64,000 bases of DNA. It comes from Massilia sp. H-1. Lineage in GTDB: Bacteria > Pseudomonadota > Gammaproteobacteria > Burkholderiales > Burkholderiaceae_D. The notes under the pieces are model-generated. The model was not told the origin of the DNA, searched no databases, and saw nothing but the letters and a program-made list of their open reading frames with translations. The translations under genes and the position numbers were made by a program. Every line of letters begins with the position of its first letter. Within the stretch, counting starts at the first letter, position 1. This document shows positions 62,428-64,000 of the stretch, piece by piece. The stretch covers positions 2,046,001 to 2,110,000 of the forward strand of contig CP087969.1 in assembly GCA_024703915.1 (NCBI GenBank), written 5' to 3'.

Positions 62428-63751
62428 CTATTTCTTCATCAGGTCAAGCAAGGCGATCACGCCCGTTTCTACGCCCGTCTTGACGGCGACGTCGGGCACG
62501 ATTTTGAACATCGGGCTGTGGTTGCTTAGGCCACCGCCGGACCGCCATTCTGGGCCGCCGCCAGCGCCGCGCCCGGGGTGCCGCCGATCGTGTAATACAC
62601 GCTCGGCACGTAGGGCTCGCGCGTGAAGTTGCCGAAGTCTTCGGCCACCATCGAGGTGCGCTTGAAGTCGGACACGAAGATGCTTAGGCGCCGAGCTTGT
62701 CGGTCCACAGCTTGCGCATGCGCGCGCTCAGGGTGGTGTCGTTAATCACCGGCAGCGAAGGGTCGTCCGTCATTTTCACGGTCGGCAGCAGATGCTCAGG
62801 CATGCCGTAGGCGCGGCCCGTGTTCTCGGCCACCCGCTTGATGGCGGCCAGCAGCAGCTCGCGCGTGGCCGGGCTCTCCGAGCGCACCGTCAGCTCCAGC
62901 TTGGCCAGGTCGGAAATGATGTTCGGCTTGGTCCCGGAATGGAAGGAGCCGACCGTGATCAGGCCCGGTTCGCGCGGACCGAGTTCGCGCGAGACGATCG
63001 TTTGCAGCGCCAGCACGATCTGGGCGCCGAGCACCACCGGGTCTTTGCCCGTGTGCGGCGAGGCGCCGTGGGTGCCGATGCCGGGGATGTTGATTTCCAG
63101 CGTGTCGACGCCCGAATACGGGGCCGGATCGAGATTGATCTTGCCCGCTTCGATGCTTAAGCAAAGACGTGCATCGCCAGCGCGTAGTCCGGCTTGCCAA
63201 AACGCTTCCAGATCTGGTCGGCCATCATGTCGCGCGCGCCCCACGTTCCTCGGCTAGGCTGGCCGATCAGCATCAGCGTGCCTTTCCACTGGCCTTTCAT
63301 GGCGGCCATCTGGTGCGCGGTGCCGACCAGGGTCGTCATGTGCACGTCGTGGCCGCAGGCGTGCGCCACCGGCACGTCGCGCCCGCTCATGTCTTTCTGG
63401 ATCACCCTGGAAGCGTTGGGCAGGCCCGATTTTTCCTCGACCGGCAAGCCGTCCATGTCGGCGCGCATCATCACGGTCGGGCTGGCGCCGTTCTTCAGGA
63501 TCGCCACCACGCCGGTCTTGCCGACCCCTTCGGTCACCTCGAATCCGGCTTCGCGCAGCTCTTTGGCCATGCGCGCGGCCGTCTTCACTTCCATGAACGA
63601 CAGTTCAGGATTGCGGTGCAGGTAGTCGAACAGGGGGGCGAGCCGGGTGTCGTAGTCGCGCGACGGCTGCACTGAGCGCGGTATCGGCGGCGCTGGCCAG
63701 CGATGCGGGCAACAGCAGCAGGGACAGCAGGGTGGTGCGGGAGCGGGACAT
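62428..63751 (-). CDS. Secreted M20-family amidohydrolase (hippurate/IAA-amino-acid hydrolase type)
   Basis: About 440 residues with signal peptide MSRSRTTLLSLLLLPASLAS. Zinc-peptidase core: LHRNPELSFMEVKTAARMAK, TVMMRADMDGLPVEEKSG, VAHACGHDVHMTTLVGTAHQ, LMLIGQPAEE and GTHGASPHTGKDPVVLGAQI, with the C-terminal His in VAGNHSPMFKIVPD. Amidohydrolases of this class remove acyl groups from amino acids. Breaks: GCCTAGC near 63252, GCTTAAGC near 63157 (HVFAGIEAGK), GCTTAGGC near 62688 (LGAGIFVSDF) and GCTTAGGCC near 62525, and a slip near 63675. Probably cotranscribed with the S9-like gene downstream. Confidence 0.9.
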
Positions 63752-63843
63752 GGACGGCGCCTTTCGACCGGGGTGGGATGAGCAAAATAACATCTCCCAC
63801 GGCAATCTCAAAGCGCTTTGTCGCGCCCCCGGCGCAGGCCCGC

Positions 63844-64000
63844 TCAGGCGCGGCCGATCACGGTGGCGGTGGCGCGCAATTCGTCGATCAGGGCGAGCGC
63901 ATGCACGCCCGACATGGCGTGCGGATTAATTTCCGGCACTTCGCAGAAACGCAGCAGCGTCGACGCGTTGAGCTTGGCCAGATTGGCCTGGCCCATGGTC
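63844..64000 (-). CDS. C-terminal fragment of an unidentified protein (cut by window end)
   Basis: About 52 residues are visible, ending LIDELRATATVIGRA at TGA 63846-63844. Readable pieces are MGQANLAKLNASTLLRFCEV and PEINPHAMSGVHALALIDEL. No family is recognised from this fragment; the start is outside the window, upstream on the minus strand, so the gene is transcribed toward the M20 gene. Confidence 0.5.
   Translation of the reverse strand, partial: TMGQANLAKLNASTLLRFCEVPEINPHAMSGVHALALIDELRATATVIGRA

Overview
The window is high-GC DNA from a beta-proteobacterium, most probably of the Oxalobacteraceae (Massilia/Duganella/Telluria-like). The reasons are the gph-trpE-trpG-trpD-trpC order, a PEP-CTERM protein, the long form of isocitrate lyase, an ImpA-type M60 lipoprotein protease and many secreted peptidases. 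This placement is inference from gene content; no 16S rRNA is present. I saw no transposase, integrase, phage gene or CRISPR array.

The key to reading this window is sequence quality. Nearly every gene appears broken, but the breaks are not random. In about 90 places (hand tally) a GCTTAAGC-like string (GCTTAGC, GCTAAGC, GCCTAAGC, GCTTAGGC, GCCAAGC, GTCTAGCC and others) stands exactly where the protein family and reading frame require GCCGGC, usually Ala-Gly or Pro-Ala. Only about a dozen in-frame GCCGGC sites survive. The remaining breaks are homopolymer slips and lost GC pairs. This is what long-read consensus shows at a methylated motif, so I treat the genes as intact and infer a GCCGGC-specific DNA methyltransferase in the source strain. 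Coordinates below span whole genes across these breaks.

Layout. 1-6 kb: end of a PAN-domain gene, then gph and the trp operon, with an unannotated trp leader peptide (four Trp codons) and attenuator before trpE, and a LysE-type exporter between trpD and trpC. 6-10.5 kb (minus strand): ubiH-like monooxygenase, dsbC, MobA-like nucleotidyltransferase and M61 peptidase, the last two overlapping. 10.6 kb: tRNA-Phe with promoter and terminator. 11-17 kb: small membrane proteins, rnk, a DUF1059 protein, a LysR/old-yellow-enzyme divergent pair and isocitrate lyase. 17-28 kb: ImpA protease, SPFH protein, alpha/beta hydrolase, Cys/His hypothetical, RNase Z-like enzyme, DUF2058 protein, M28 peptidase and purT.

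28-35 kb: a hydrolase-blaI-M56 sensor operon (sensor with HEAT repeats) facing a CAP-domain protein across two adjacent 16-bp BlaI-type operators, then a PEP-CTERM protein and an S9 peptidase. 35-44 kb (minus strand): an operon of TonB receptor, CruF-like membrane protein, MpaB-family oxygenase, hybrid histidine kinase and REC-GGDEF regulator. The last four genes overlap by 4 bp each. This is my best candidate for an undescribed system: uptake, oxidation and sensing of a hydrophobic, perhaps isoprenoid, compound coupled to c-di-GMP. 44-49 kb: two GGDEF-EAL proteins on the other strand.

49-64 kb: overlapping amidohydrolases (the second without the metal-binding HxH), a peptidase-like M48 protein with a lost zinc ligand, a CBM6-GH5-CBM6 glucanase, a branched-chain amino-acid type binding protein, PsiF, a TIGR04552-like protein, two alpha/beta hydrolases, an S9-type protein without the usual catalytic His, an M20 amidohydrolase and the end of an unidentified gene.
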